Assembly (NCBI GenBank): GCA_020027535.1
Contig: JAHRAK010000092.1
Span: 1 to 56,998, forward strand
Source: Nitrospirales bacterium
GTDB lineage: Bacteria; Nitrospirota; Nitrospiria; Nitrospirales; UBA8639
Reading direction: 5' to 3'
DNA: 56,998 nucleotides
Part shown: one piece after another, positions 26,782 to 34,817 of the stretch
How the letters are laid out: each line of letters starts with the position of its first letter
Numbering within the stretch: the stretch's first letter is position 1
The notes under the pieces: generated by a model
Told to the model about the DNA's origin: nothing
What the model saw: only the letters and a program-made list of their open reading frames with translations
The model's database searches: none
Position numbers and translations under genes: made by a program

Positions 26782-27783
26782 TCAGACATGGTTTCGCGAC
26801 ATGAGTTCCTTGGGATGAGGCGCAAGATACACCTGGTCCTTCAGGTACGGGACGTCCAGCACACGGACGTAGTGTCTGATCAAGGTGACGGGGACGCTCA
26901 GCGGCACAAACCCTTTCTGATAATCGCCGAGCACCGCGTGGAGTTCATCCCGCACCGCGGGACTTAAGGCGTCCTTGAAATGACCGGCCAGGTGTTGAAG
27001 CACGTTTACGTGTTTACGAATGGTGGTCTTGACGGCCAGGGCTTCCATAAACCGTTGTCCGTAGGTCCGGGCCAGTTCCCGGACGGAGTATTGTTTGACA
27101 TCGGTGACCAAACGACCAAGCTCCCGGTAATGGCGCGGGCTGTGGGCCAAGAGGAGATATTTGTGGGCCGTATGGAAGGCCACCAGCCGTCCGCGGGTGA
27201 GGCGTGCGGTGAGCACTTGCCACCGGTGATAGCCGAACACGCGTTCGATAAAGTTTTCCCGAAGGCTCTGGTCCTGGAGTCGTCCTTCTTCCTCGATGGG
27301 AGTCAAGGGAAACGTATGTTGGAACGCATCGGCAAACAGTCCCTTCCCTGTCCCCAACAGATTGCCGTCGCGGGCGTATACGCGAACGCGTTGCGTCCCG
27401 CAACTGGGGGGATCTTTTTTGAACACGTATCCGGACAGGTTCAGCGATTGCAAGTCGCGCAGGCGTTGTTTGGCGTAACGGCGCATCCGGTCGGTATGAT
27501 CGTGATGAGAACGAACTGCCATCAATCGCGGTTCAGCCACGTCATCGACCAAACGCATCGATTCTCTCGGCGTGCCGAATCCGGCCTCCACTTCGGGACA
27601 CACCGGAATCCATTCCACGTGTTGCCCGAGCACGTCCACCAGAAAATGATCCCGTTTATGGCCGCCGTCAAACCGGACAGGTTCACCCAACAGGCAGCGG
27701 CTGATCCCCAACCGCATGGGAAGCTCCGACGCGCGGGGCGCCTCTGCAGGGAGTCGATGTTTGGGCGTGACGAGGGACGACAT
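26782..27783 (-). CDS. DUF523 plus DUF1722 (TudS-like/YbgA) fusion protein
   Basis: The N-terminal half (to about residue 165) is a DUF523 domain, the fold of the thiouracil desulfurase TudS. Its three expected cluster cysteines lie in GISRCLLGEPVRFDGG, IPVCPEVEAGFGTPRE and KKDPPSCG. The C-terminal half (HRWQVLTARLTRGRLVAFHT, then LVLLAHSPRHYRELGRLV-like sequence) is DUF1722/YbgA, of unknown role and often linked to photolyase genes. The fusion is a known arrangement. ATG 27783 is preferred; a TTG at 27807 lies inside an intergenic repeat. The molecular substrate is uncertain. Confidence 0.85.
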   Translation of the reverse strand: MSSLVTPKHRLPAEAPRASELPMRLGISRCLLGEPVRFDGGHKRDHFLVDVLGQHVEWIPVCPEVEAGFGTPRESMRLVDDVAEPRLMAVRSHHDHTDRMRRYAKQRLRDLQSLNLSGYVFKKDPPSCGTQRVRVYARDGNLLGTGKGLFADAFQHTFPLTPIEEEGRLQDQSLRENFIERVFGYHRWQVLTARLTRGRLVAFHTAHKYLLLAHSPRHYRELGRLVTDVKQYSVRELARTYGQRFMEALAVKTTIRKHVNVLQHLAGHFKDALSPAVRDELHAVLGDYQKGFVPLSVPVTLIRHYVRVLDVPYLKDQVYLAPHPKELMSRNHV

Positions 27784-27796
27784 GAAAGGCCTTGAA

Positions 27797-27912
27797 ATGA
27801 CGGACAACCACGGAGGGTTGTCCCTACATTATTGTCGTTGTAGGGGACGGCCCCCGTGCCGTCCCGTATGATCCATGTGTCATCTCCAACGGACAACCAC
27901 GGGGCGTTGTTC
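27797..27912. repeat. Two inverted GGACAACCAC repeat copies
   Basis: GGACAACCACGGAGGGTTGT (from 27802) and GGACAACCACGGGGCGTTGT (from 27892) flank GTAGGGGACGGCCCCCGTGC. The second copy runs to the stop of the PDZ gene. Confidence 0.7.
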
Positions 27913-28386
27913 TTAAATTCGTTGTTCTTCTTCGGTCAGCTTCGCCTCGCTGGCGCGAATGATTTTCACTTCCTTCACGTCGGAAAAGGTCTTGACCAGG
28001 AGCGTGACGGACGTCCCGACCTCGCCCCGTATCATGGACACGACCTCCCGGTACGTCTTGCCTTTGACGGACTGCCCGTCCACGGCCAGGATTTCCTGCC
28101 CGTGCGTAAGCCCCGCTCTCACGGCCGGTCCCAGGGGATGGGTAGCCCGGATAAACAAACCGGCGGGATCGCCGATGCGTTCGGCCGTGAGGTGCAGCGC
28201 GACTCCGACGATGCCGGGCGGGGGCAGCATGGGGTCCGACAAATCACCGTGGGGATTGCCTTGTGGGGGCAGTCCTTGTTGCGCATGACCGTGTATCGGG
28301 ATCATCAACAGGAGAGCAAACAAGACGGCAAGCAGAAAACGATCATGCAAGGCCCGAAGCGATAACGTCGTGGCTGGTGGTGGCAT
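27913..28386 (-). CDS. Exported PDZ-domain protein
   Basis: The 157-residue protein has an N-terminal signal sequence (LLAVLFALLLMIPIHGHA, probable cleavage after AHA-like GHA). It then has a single PDZ domain with PLGPAVRAGLTHGQEILAVD, the groove-forming region and the V-S-M-I-R-G helix. No protease domain is present, so it is probably a periplasmic scaffold or adaptor. A very good AAGGAGG site lies seven bases before the ATG. It follows the DUF4149-like gene in the same direction. Confidence 0.85.
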   Translation of the reverse strand: MPPPATTLSLRALHDRFLLAVLFALLLMIPIHGHAQQGLPPQGNPHGDLSDPMLPPPGIVGVALHLTAERIGDPAGLFIRATHPLGPAVRAGLTHGQEILAVDGQSVKGKTYREVVSMIRGEVGTSVTLLVKTFSDVKEVKIIRASEAKLTEEEQRI

Positions 28387-28404
28387 CTGTATCCTCCTTC
28401 TTGG

Positions 28405-28866
28405 TCAGATCAATCCGATCAAGCACAATCCCAGTATGAGCACCACGCCGTTGAGTTGAACCGCGCGGCGATGCAGGGCATCCCGATCCTTGCGAACCGG
28501 GACAACGGTCGCCCCGCCTTGGCCGGCGTCCTTGAGTTGGTCACTCAACGCATTGATGCGTGGGGTTAATGGAGAGCGGCAGTAATTCTCGATGGCCAGC
28601 ACGCCGAGCCAGAGCGTCGCGGCGATCAAAGCCGGCGGGCCGAACCCATTGAGCAGGCCGAGACTCGTGACACTCCACCCCACGGTGGCCGCGATCATGC
28701 CCAACGCGTAGTAGCGCGGAATGAGCAGGCGTACCAGGCGGGCAAAGGCGTCCGCGTTCAGGGTTTGGACGAAGACCGGCGCGGCGACGAACGACATGAA
28801 GACGACCTTTCCGACCAACACGGCGACCGCCAGCAGATGGAGATAGGTGAGAATTTCGACGATCAT
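28405..28866 (-). CDS. DUF4149-like four-helix membrane protein
   Basis: The 153-residue protein has four hydrophobic helices: LTYLHLLAVAVLVGKVVFMS, the segment around YYALGMIAATVGWSV, the segment around LIAATLWLGVLAIENY and the final VVLILGLCLIGLI. F-V-A-A-P and the N-terminal His match the TMEM205/DUF4149 group, whose role is unknown. ATG 28866 is chosen; GTG 28878 is possible. Confidence 0.7.
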   Translation of the reverse strand: MIVEILTYLHLLAVAVLVGKVVFMSFVAAPVFVQTLNADAFARLVRLLIPRYYALGMIAATVGWSVTSLGLLNGFGPPALIAATLWLGVLAIENYCRSPLTPRINALSDQLKDAGQGGATVVPVRKDRDALHRRAVQLNGVVLILGLCLIGLI

Positions 28867-29005
28867 GTTATGAGGCACGCAGGCCTAGGACCCATCGAGC
28901 CGCGGTCAGAGCGGCGGTGAAATTTGGCAATTGGCTCATCGGCACACTTTCACTATACCGCACGACGTTCCGCTCATCCACCGCCATGACCTGGCGCTGC
29001 AGGAT

Positions 29006-29092
29006 GTCATCCTGAGCGAAGCGAAGGATCTGCTTTCCCATGCGTTCGGTTATTGAGGGAAAGATTCTTCGCCTTTGGCTCAGAATGACCAA
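29006..29092. repeat. TCCTGAGCGAAGCGAAGGATCTG repeat copy 2
   Basis: Same element as at 21794-21880, including the CTGCTTTCCCATGCGTTC link and the inverted GATTCTTCGCCTTTGGCTCA arm. It fills the gap between the DUF4149-like and epimerase genes. Confidence 0.7.
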
Positions 29093-29118
29093 TTTTGGTG
29101 TTTGCATATCGACGTCGA

Positions 29119-30045
29119 TCACCCGTCCTTTCCCAGGATCGCAGACAAAGCCGATTCCAGGTCCGGATATGTGAAGGCAAATCCCAACTGTCGTGCCCTG
29201 AAAGGATTCACCGATTGACCGCGAGTCATGAGCGTCGACAGTTCACCCAACCCGAGTTGAAGAGCCCACGCCGGAACGGGGAGCCAGGACGGTCTGCCCA
29301 AGGCTCGCCCCAGTTGACGGCAAAATTCCTTCATCGTGACCGGATGGGGGGAAGCCGCATTGATCACGCCGCTGTAAGAAGGCTGCCTAAGAATGGTCGC
29401 GATAAGCCGTCCCAGATCCTCGACGTGGATCCAACTCACGGGCTGAGTGCCCTTGCCGATGGGACCTCCAAGAAAGAGTTTGAAGGGAAGCAGCATTTTT
29501 TGCAGGGCGCCGCCGTCCTTGCCCAACACCATACTGATTCTCAGGCACGTGGTCCGAATGCCATGGTCCGTTGCCCGGAAGGCTTCACGTTCCCATTCCA
29601 CGCACAGGTCAGCCAAAAACCCGTTCCCCGGCCCCTGCATTTCATCGACGGCGTTGGCGGTCTCGAGTCCATAGAACCCGATACCCGATGCATTGATGAG
29701 GATTTTCGGTCGAACGGGCGCGAAGAGACGGGATAAGGCCATCACGAGCATCCGCGTGGTCTCGATCCGGCTGGCACGAAGCACGGCCTTGCGCGCCGGC
29801 GTCCACCGGCGTTCGACAATAGACGCGCCCGCAAGGTTGATGACCGCGTCCTGTCCCTGAAAGGGGTTTCCCGAGGTCTTCCCATTCAACGGATCCCATT
29901 TTCGAACGTGAACGTCGCCCCCGACAACGGCAGAGGCCGCGCGTGGGTTACGGGTCAGAATGGTCACCGTGTTTCCACCGCCGGCAAGAACCGGCGCAAT
30001 GTTCCTTCCGATAAACCCCGTTCCTCCGACGATGACCACCTTCAT
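29119..30045 (-). CDS. TIGR01777-family NAD(P)-dependent epimerase
   Basis: The 308-residue short-chain-dehydrogenase-like protein starts with VVIVGGTGFIGRNIAPVLAG, the Rossmann glycine motif. It has the TIGR01777 signature regions VINLAGASIVERRWTPARK, NASGIGFYG and GGPIGKGTQPVSWIHVEDL, plus the C-terminal DUF1731-like stretch. The family (YfcH/SulA-like) is of unclear substrate. Its start overlaps the stop of the upstream SUMF1-like gene by four bases, so it is the last cistron of that operon. Confidence 0.88.
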   Translation of the reverse strand: MKVVIVGGTGFIGRNIAPVLAGGGNTVTILTRNPRAASAVVGGDVHVRKWDPLNGKTSGNPFQGQDAVINLAGASIVERRWTPARKAVLRASRIETTRMLVMALSRLFAPVRPKILINASGIGFYGLETANAVDEMQGPGNGFLADLCVEWEREAFRATDHGIRTTCLRISMVLGKDGGALQKMLLPFKLFLGGPIGKGTQPVSWIHVEDLGRLIATILRQPSYSGVINAASPHPVTMKEFCRQLGRALGRPSWLPVPAWALQLGLGELSTLMTRGQSVNPFRARQLGFAFTYPDLESALSAILGKDG

Positions 30046-30833
30046 CGTTCACCTCGTTTGACCGGCCTGGGCGTTGCAGACATGTCCCTCGCACAACGGA
30101 AGCCGGTGCCATGGGTTTTCAGAGCGAACCCGCCTTTCCCACGGGCTGCCGTCCGAATGTCGGATTCGAAGCTGTGCCAGGATCCGCCGCGTATGACTTT
30201 AAGCAGTCCGGTTTCAGGGCCCTTGGGGTTTCGATCCGGCGCCATCCGGTAATAATCTTTCGCGTACCAGTCCTGGACCCACTCCCGTGCGTTGCCGGAC
30301 ATGTCATGCACGCCGTAGGGAGAGGCTCCGTCGGGTAATGATCCGATCGGCAACAGCGCCCCCGTTGCCACCCAATCACGATTGAAATTGACGTGACGGG
30401 GTGAGGGTGCCTTGTCTCCCCAAGGGTATGGCCTCCCATCAATGCCCCTGGCGGCTTTTTCCCATTCGGCTTCAGTCGGCAACCGTTTGCCCACCCACTG
30501 GCAATAATCCGCGGCATCATGCCACGTGACCTGCACCACGGGTACGGTCTCAATACCCTTCATATCGAATAAGGAGCCCGTGCCGGCAATGAATTTGAGG
30601 TACTGCGAATTGGTGACTTCATATTGATCAATCATAAAGGCGCTGAGATAAACCGTCCGGCGAGGCCGCTCGTCGGCCCGTCCGGTTTCCAAACCGCTTC
30701 CTCGAATGAAACTTCCCTCCGGAACGTTGACCATGGGCACGGGATCCCTCTCTCTCACGGGACGTTCTGCCAAAGCGGACCCGTGCCCTAAAAGTATGTA
30801 GATTGTGAATAACACGATCAATTGCGAATTCAT
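30042..30833 (-). CDS. SUMF1/FGE-domain protein A (no catalytic Cys pair)
   Basis: The 263-residue exported protein has a short signal sequence. Its formylglycine-generating-enzyme fold is shown by MVNVPEGSFIRGSG, MIDQYEVTNSQYLKF, VTWHDAADYCQWVGKRLPTE, GNAREWVQDWY and VIRGGSW, ending GFRCARD. True FGE enzymes have a CysxxxxCys pair just after GGS; here that part reads WHSFESDIRTAARGK with no Cys, so formylglycine synthesis is unlikely. NirV-type and other structural members of the family share this loss. It overlaps both neighbours by four bases. Confidence 0.88.
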   Translation of the reverse strand: MNSQLIVLFTIYILLGHGSALAERPVRERDPVPMVNVPEGSFIRGSGLETGRADERPRRTVYLSAFMIDQYEVTNSQYLKFIAGTGSLFDMKGIETVPVVQVTWHDAADYCQWVGKRLPTEAEWEKAARGIDGRPYPWGDKAPSPRHVNFNRDWVATGALLPIGSLPDGASPYGVHDMSGNAREWVQDWYAKDYYRMAPDRNPKGPETGLLKVIRGGSWHSFESDIRTAARGKGGFALKTHGTGFRCARDMSATPRPVKRGER

Positions 30834-31201
30834 GGTTTTTGCCTTCGACTCTTTTCTTTGATTTCTCTTGAAATGTTTTCAATTCGTGTCGTGAGCAGGG
30901 AGACGCCCCGTTCGTCGTTGTCCCGTGCGGCCTTTCGGGCATCGACCAACAGCAGCCGGGATGTATTCAAGGCCTGTTCGATCTGCGTCTGGAGGGCCGG
31001 CGACGCCAGGGTGCCTCCCAGCGCGGCCTGGTGAAAGGCCTCCCACGCCTCATCCACGTTCTTATCGGCCCGGTAGAGAGACTCTTGCATAGGGCTTTTT
31101 GGATGAAAATGGAGTCCCGCGTGACCGGCCCGGACCAGCCCCGTTCCCCAAATGATGCTCCATGCCATGAAAATCAGGGTCAAGCCATAGAGAATTTTCA
31201 C
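30830..31201 (-). CDS. Small exported helical protein of the SUMF1 operon
   Basis: The 123-residue protein has an N-terminal membrane or signal segment (ILYGLTLIFMAWSIIWGTGL) and then an all-helical, charged body with possible coiled coil (residues 45-120) ending in KEKSRRQKP. I do not recognise a family. Start and stop each overlap neighbouring SUMF1-like genes by four bases, so it is translationally coupled and probably works with them in the periplasm or at the membrane. Confidence 0.7.
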   Translation of the reverse strand: MKILYGLTLIFMAWSIIWGTGLVRAGHAGLHFHPKSPMQESLYRADKNVDEAWEAFHQAALGGTLASPALQTQIEQALNTSRLLLVDARKAARDNDERGVSLLTTRIENISREIKEKSRRQKP

Positions 31202-32199
31202 GATCCACCTCTCTTGGTTTTTCCGTCATCTTTCAGGGAACGCGCCTGTGAGAGCATTTCCTTTTTTATGTCGTGTGAGGCCGTTTTCGCACATCGAAAG
31301 CCCAGCCCCACCCCATAGCTGTTGTTCAAAGGGTCATTCCAGAACCGGTGAGTGGTCGTCACGGTTTGCTCCGCGGCGATCCATGATCCGCCCCGGATCA
31401 CCTTTTTGGCGCCGATTGTGAGACGGTCCACGTAGGTGCCGGTTCCACCGAGCCACACGGGAGTCGGGGGCCCGGACGGATTTTTGGAAAACGGTTGTGT
31501 GGAATAGTAAGCGGGGTCATACCAATCGCCGACCCATTCGAACACGTTGCCGGCCATGTGGTGCAATCCATAAGGACTCGCGCCGCTGGGCAGCGAGTCC
31601 ACGGGCATCGTGGCGTCGCCCTGTTTCCCGTAATTGACGTATCGAGCGTCAAAGACGTTGCCCCAGGGGTAACGGAATCCGTCCGGGCCGCGAGCCGCCT
31701 GTTCCCATTCGGCCTCCGTGGGTAACCGCTTGCCTGCCCATGCACAGAAGGCTTGGGCGTCGTACCAGTTCACCCCGACCACGGGTTGGTCGGGCTTGTT
31801 CAGGCGCGGGTCGTCCCAGTACGCGGGCGCCGGATGTCCCGTCGCCTTCATGAACCGTGCGTACTTCCCATTCGAGACTTCATAGGTATCGATGAGATAC
31901 GAACTCAACAACACTCGATGGGAAGGCCCCTCATCGTGAAAAGCCTCTTTGGACCAGGGCATCGACATTCGTCGCTGATAGGGCGTCTCCTGTATTCCCG
32001 ATACGTCGTCGGCCGGCTCTTTGTCGATGCCGATGACGGTCACGCCGTAAGGAATATAGGCCATGTCCTCCGGGACCGGAGGAAGGTCCTGAGCATGGAA
32101 GGTCGAAGGCGGAGGACCCCCAACGCTCAGCACGATTGCCAGCCATACCGGTCCCATGGTTTTCAGGTAGTGTTTGGGTACTGTCTCGAATACGTTCAT
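31198..32199 (-). CDS. SUMF1/FGE-domain protein B (no catalytic Cys pair)
   Basis: The 333-residue exported protein has an N-terminal hydrophobic segment (MGPVWLAIVLSVGG). The domain includes YLIDTYEVSNGKYARFMKAT, VVGVNWYDAQAFCAWAGKRL, MAGNVFEWVGDWY and KKVIRGGSWIAAE, ending HRFWNDPLNNSYGVGLGFRC. The catalytic Cys pair of FGE is absent. It is a close paralog of the next upstream gene, sharing long identical stretches such as HPAPAYWDDPRLNKPDQPVV, so the pair arose by tandem duplication. Its N-terminus has an extra 50-residue region (DIPYG-like to PWSKEAF) missing from the paralog. Confidence 0.88.
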   Translation of the reverse strand: MNVFETVPKHYLKTMGPVWLAIVLSVGGPPPSTFHAQDLPPVPEDMAYIPYGVTVIGIDKEPADDVSGIQETPYQRRMSMPWSKEAFHDEGPSHRVLLSSYLIDTYEVSNGKYARFMKATGHPAPAYWDDPRLNKPDQPVVGVNWYDAQAFCAWAGKRLPTEAEWEQAARGPDGFRYPWGNVFDARYVNYGKQGDATMPVDSLPSGASPYGLHHMAGNVFEWVGDWYDPAYYSTQPFSKNPSGPPTPVWLGGTGTYVDRLTIGAKKVIRGGSWIAAEQTVTTTHRFWNDPLNNSYGVGLGFRCAKTASHDIKKEMLSQARSLKDDGKTKRGGS

Positions 32200-32215
32200 C
32201 GGATCCCTCGCATGT

Positions 32216-32248
32216 CAGGCTGGTGGGGGTATTCGCCCCACCAGCCTG
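32216..32248. other. Intra-operon hairpin between SUMF1 genes B and C
   Basis: A perfect 13-bp stem (CAGGCTGGTGGGG and CCCCACCAGCCTG) with a short loop lies in the 55-base gap. No T-run follows on either strand, so it is more likely an RNA stabiliser or processing site than a terminator. Confidence 0.55.
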
Positions 32249-32254
32249 CCTACA

Positions 32255-33208
32255 TTACATCTCGATTTGTTTCATAATGATCTCACGCGTTTGCCGATAT
32301 TCCATGTTCTCGGGATCGCGTTCGATCGCCTGGTCAATGGATTTCAACGCATCGGTCCATTGCTCCTTGCCCATGCTGATGAGGGCGTGCATGAAATCAT
32401 ATTTCACCACGTCGCGTCCCTTGGTATCCGCCGACAGGGCGCATCGGAACCCGAGCCCCACCCCCACCCCGTAGGAGTTGTTCTCCGGCTGATTCCAGAA
32501 CCGGTGGCTGGTGTGCAGGGACGTTTGAGGAGCCAGCCAAGAGCCGCCTTTCAGGACTTTGACGGGACCCTGGTTGGCAAAGTCGTAGCCATCGGCAGGT
32601 CCTTGTGGATTGAAGGCCGGGCTGACCTGGAAATAGTTCGGTTCGTACCAATCACTGACCCATTCAAAAACGTTTCCGGCCATGTTGTAGATTCCAAACC
32701 CACTCACGCCGTCCGGGTAGGAGTTCACGGGCATGGTTTTCCCCACGTTTTGACCGTAGTTCGCCTTGGTGGCGTCGATGGTGTGTCCCCATGGGTAATG
32801 GCGCCCATCAGGCCCTTTGGCCGCGTGTTCCCATTCCGCTTCCGTGGGCAGCCGTTTGCCCGTCCACTCACAGTAGGCCGTCGCGTCGTACCAGTTCACC
32901 CCGACCACGGGTTGATCCGGCTTGTTGAGGCGCGGGTCGTCCCAGTAGGCCGGAGCCGGATGGTCGGTGGCCTTCATGAAGTCTCGATAGTGGCCGTTCG
33001 AAACCTCATATGTGTCAATGTAATATCCATCCAGCACGACCTGATGGGTCATTTCATCGCTGTGGTCCTTGCTGCCCATGGTGAATTCACCTTTTGGGAT
33101 CAGGACCATGACCGTGGTGTCGGCGGCCAGGGCCGTAGCCCACGAGCAGAAGAGCAAGGCCAGAGCCATCAATAATCCCTTGGTCGGGGAAAGAATTAGT
33201 TGGTTCAT
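32255..33208 (-). CDS. SUMF1/FGE-domain protein C with C-terminal TPR
   Basis: The 317-residue protein has a signal peptide (LLMALALLFCSWATALAADT). Its SUMF1 domain includes IPKGEFTMGSKDHSDE, YYIDTYEVSNGHYRDFMKAT and VNWYDATAYCEWTGKRLPTE, ending HRFWNQPENNSYGVGVGLGF. There is no catalytic Cys pair after GGSW. The last 50 residues (MGKEQWTDALKSIDQAIERD and onward) form one TPR-like helical pair that protein B lacks. It is the second gene of the operon, 48 bases after the zinc-ribbon gene. Confidence 0.88.
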   Translation of the reverse strand: MNQLILSPTKGLLMALALLFCSWATALAADTTVMVLIPKGEFTMGSKDHSDEMTHQVVLDGYYIDTYEVSNGHYRDFMKATDHPAPAYWDDPRLNKPDQPVVGVNWYDATAYCEWTGKRLPTEAEWEHAAKGPDGRHYPWGHTIDATKANYGQNVGKTMPVNSYPDGVSGFGIYNMAGNVFEWVSDWYEPNYFQVSPAFNPQGPADGYDFANQGPVKVLKGGSWLAPQTSLHTSHRFWNQPENNSYGVGVGLGFRCALSADTKGRDVVKYDFMHALISMGKEQWTDALKSIDQAIERDPENMEYRQTREIIMKQIEM

Positions 33209-33256
33209 GCGTTATCTCCTTTGTTGAAGGTTGTGCGGTTATTCCAAAATCGACGA

Positions 33257-33541
33257 TCAACGGTACGTGGACTTCTTGATCAAAACGTCTATGCCCGTCC
33301 AACGTCTGCGATTCAGGAGTTTGAGGGACGGGAGACCAACACCCATGCGGTGTTTGAGAATGAGCGAATCCACGATATCTCCACACTGCACGCACCGCCG
33401 TGCCCATCGGCGCATGTGACCGGTATCGTCGAACAGGTCGAACAGACCTTCCCTGATCAACAGTCCGCCGCACCTGTTGCACGTGTGCATGTCTTGATAG
33501 GCACCCAACCTCTGGTCCTGGATGTTTTTTGAAGTAGCCAT
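33257..33541 (-). CDS. Small double zinc-knuckle protein, first gene of the SUMF1 operon
   Basis: The 94-residue cytoplasmic protein has CNRCGGLL and CVQCGDIVD, about 27 residues apart, forming a likely zinc ribbon, with basic flanks (MRRWARR, NRRRW). It could bind RNA, DNA or protein; the function is unknown. AAGAGG lies eight bases before the ATG. A sigma-54-like promoter lies about 75 bases upstream and a TGTCTCATA-N7-TATGAGACA palindrome about 185 bases upstream. Confidence 0.7.
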   Translation of the reverse strand: MATSKNIQDQRLGAYQDMHTCNRCGGLLIREGLFDLFDDTGHMRRWARRCVQCGDIVDSLILKHRMGVGLPSLKLLNRRRWTGIDVLIKKSTYR

Positions 33542-33614
33542 ATGTACGCCTCTTGGTTAAACGGTAAATATTCCGGCTGCTGTCTTCTCCGATTTTCCGT
33601 CTCTCTCAACATCT

Positions 33615-33630
33615 ATCAAATTGCGTGCCA
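33615..33630 (-). promoter_or_regulatory. Candidate sigma-54 promoter of the SUMF1 operon
   Basis: On the minus strand the -24 element TGGCACG is perfect. The -12 element is TTGAT at the correct register (GG, ten bases, then GA in place of GC). It lies about 75 bases before the zinc-ribbon ATG. Confidence 0.55.
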
Positions 33631-33725
33631 AATTTTTCAATGAGAATTTTCAGCGCAATTTCATATGGTTAGAGAAAAACTCGCCAAAGGAACTCGGCTG
33701 GAGTCTTTTTTGTGAGACAGAAATA

Positions 33726-33750
33726 TGTCTCATAATTTGAATATGAGACA
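33726..33750. promoter_or_regulatory. Palindromic activator site TGTCTCATA-N7-TATGAGACA
   Basis: The perfect 9-bp inverted repeat is 96 bases upstream of the -24 box at 33630, a usual place for an NtrC-family enhancer. The half-site TGTCTCA recurs as three direct repeats at 34572-34600. Confidence 0.65.
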
Positions 33751-33796
33751 CATCAAGGAGAGAGGAAAGGGAAAAAACGAACGCGTGAACCAATAC

Positions 33797-33900
33797 AACG
33801 GGACGGCCGGAGCCTGCCCTGAGCGAAGCCGAAGGGTGTCGTCCCGCAGGTTGCGTAGGTCGGGTTAGCCCTGAGCTTGTCGAAGGGCGTAACCCGACGT
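33797..33900. repeat. GAAGGG/GTCGGGTTA intergenic repeats
   Basis: GGGACGGCCGGAGCCTGCCC and GAGCGAAGCCGAAGGGTGTC are followed by GGTCGGGTTAGCCCTGAGC...GTAACCCGAC, an inverted pair. The rest of the 33542-33919 gap holds the sigma-54 promoter and enhancer. Confidence 0.7.
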
Positions 33901-33919
33901 GCAACCAGGGAAAAGGCGT

Positions 33920-34351
33920 TTACGTGGTGTATGTCGAGGGAAGGTGCGCCGTCCGGATCCAAAAATATTCAAAAGCTTTGACGACGTCGATAAAGGCTTC
34001 GAAGTTTGCGGGTTTGGTCAAATAACAGTTGGTGTGCAGATCATACGCCTTGGCAATGTCTTCAGGATTTTGCGAAGAGCTGAGGACAATCACCGGAATC
34101 CGCTTCAGCATCTCGTCACGTTTCACGTACGCCAACACCTCAAACCCGCTTTTTTTCGGGAGGTTCAAATCAAGAATAATCAGGTGCGGGAAGCCGTCCC
34201 GCTTTCTTGTTTCCAAAAAGTGAGTGGCTTCGACCCCATCACGTGCAAAATACAGGGTGGGGTCTATGGGGGAGGTTTTCAGTGCCTCTTTGATAAGGCG
34301 AACGTCTCCCGGATTATCTTCGACGATCAGAATAACGGGTGATTGCTTCAT
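33920..34351 (-). CDS. Single-domain response regulator (Rcp1-like)
   Basis: The 143-residue protein is one CheY-like receiver: acidic pair in ILIVEDNPGD, phospho-acceptor Asp in LIILDLNLPKKSG, Thr/Ser in VIVLSSSQNP, and late Lys in CYLTKPANFEAF. The spacing and the LPKKSG insert are those of Rcp1-type regulators, which usually pair with phytochrome-like or PAS/LOV kinases. A LOV kinase lies 2.3 kb upstream. No output domain is present. Longer frames to 34441 read through an intergenic repeat. A candidate sigma-54 promoter and three TGTCTCA sites lie upstream. Confidence 0.85.
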   Translation of the reverse strand: MKQSPVILIVEDNPGDVRLIKEALKTSPIDPTLYFARDGVEATHFLETRKRDGFPHLIILDLNLPKKSGFEVLAYVKRDEMLKRIPVIVLSSSQNPEDIAKAYDLHTNCYLTKPANFEAFIDVVKAFEYFWIRTAHLPSTYTT

Positions 34352-34367
34352 GGATGGTTGTTGTAGG

Positions 34368-34465
34368 GGACGGCCCTTCGACAGGCTCAGGACAGGCCCC
34401 TGTGCCGTCCCGCATGACCCCGTGCTCGCGCCCACGGACAACCACAGGGGGTTGTCCCTCCATCG
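34368..34465. repeat. GTCGAAGGGCCGTCCC and GGACAACCAC repeats
   Basis: GGGACGGCCCTTCGACAGGC and CTCAGGACAGGC are followed by GGACAACCACAGGGGGTTGT. They lie between the receiver gene start and its candidate promoter and would be transcribed as leader RNA. Confidence 0.7.
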
Positions 34466-34480
34466 TTATACAACCACTAT

Positions 34481-34496
34481 ACAAAGGTTATGCCAA
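34481..34496 (-). promoter_or_regulatory. Candidate sigma-54 promoter of the receiver gene
   Basis: On the minus strand TGGCATAACCTTTGTA has GG and GT ten bases apart; consensus is TGGCACG-N4-TTGC. The -12 C is replaced by T, so support rests partly on the enhancer-like sites 75-105 bases upstream. Confidence 0.4.
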
Positions 34497-34571
34497 AGGT
34501 CACCTTGGAGAGAATAGTCGTGTAAATTCAACTGGTTACGATTCCATTCCAGTCTCCGTCATTCCACAGGA

Positions 34572-34600
34572 TGTCTCACGAGTGTCTCATGGCTGTCTTA
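34572..34600. promoter_or_regulatory. Three 11-bp-phased TGTCTCA direct repeats
   Basis: TGTCTCA at 34572-34578, TGTCTCA at 34583-34589 and TGTCTTA at 34594-34600 are spaced exactly 11 bases. They match the half-sites of the palindrome at 33726-33750 and are likely bound by the same protein. Confidence 0.6.
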
Positions 34601-34616
34601 TTGACGAGCCATTTTC

Positions 34617-34790
34617 TCCCTCTCCCCTCGCGGGAGAGGGTTGGGGTGAGGGGGAGGTAGGGACAACCCCCCGTGGTTGTCCGTCGGGGAGGTTCCATGG
34701 TTCATTCGGGACGGCACCCTTCGGCTTCGCTCCCTTCGACTACGCTCAGGACAGGCAGGGCAGGCTCCGGCCGTCCCCTGCAATGATAAT
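34617..34790. repeat. Compound block of three palindromic repeat families
   Basis: CCCTCTCCCCTCGCGGGAGA with GTTGGGGTGAGGG is followed by GGGACAACCCCCCGTGGTTG and by GGGACGGCACCCTTCGGCTT to GGCAGGCTCCGGCCGTCCCC. This block and the TGTCTCA sites fill the 34352-34817 gap. Confidence 0.75.
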
Positions 34791-34817
34791 GAGATGCCGC
34801 GTGACCCGAGAGCCGGC

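Noticed and set aside
28868-28984. A 38-codon minus-strand ORF upstream of the DUF4149-like gene
   Set aside because: It overlaps the downstream gene start, has no ribosome-binding site that I can see and no recognisable motif; it may be chance.
33726-33750. The TGTCTCATA palindrome as a NifA site
   Set aside because: NifA sites are TGT-N10-ACA; here the TGT and ACA are 19 bases apart, so another NtrC-family protein is more likely.
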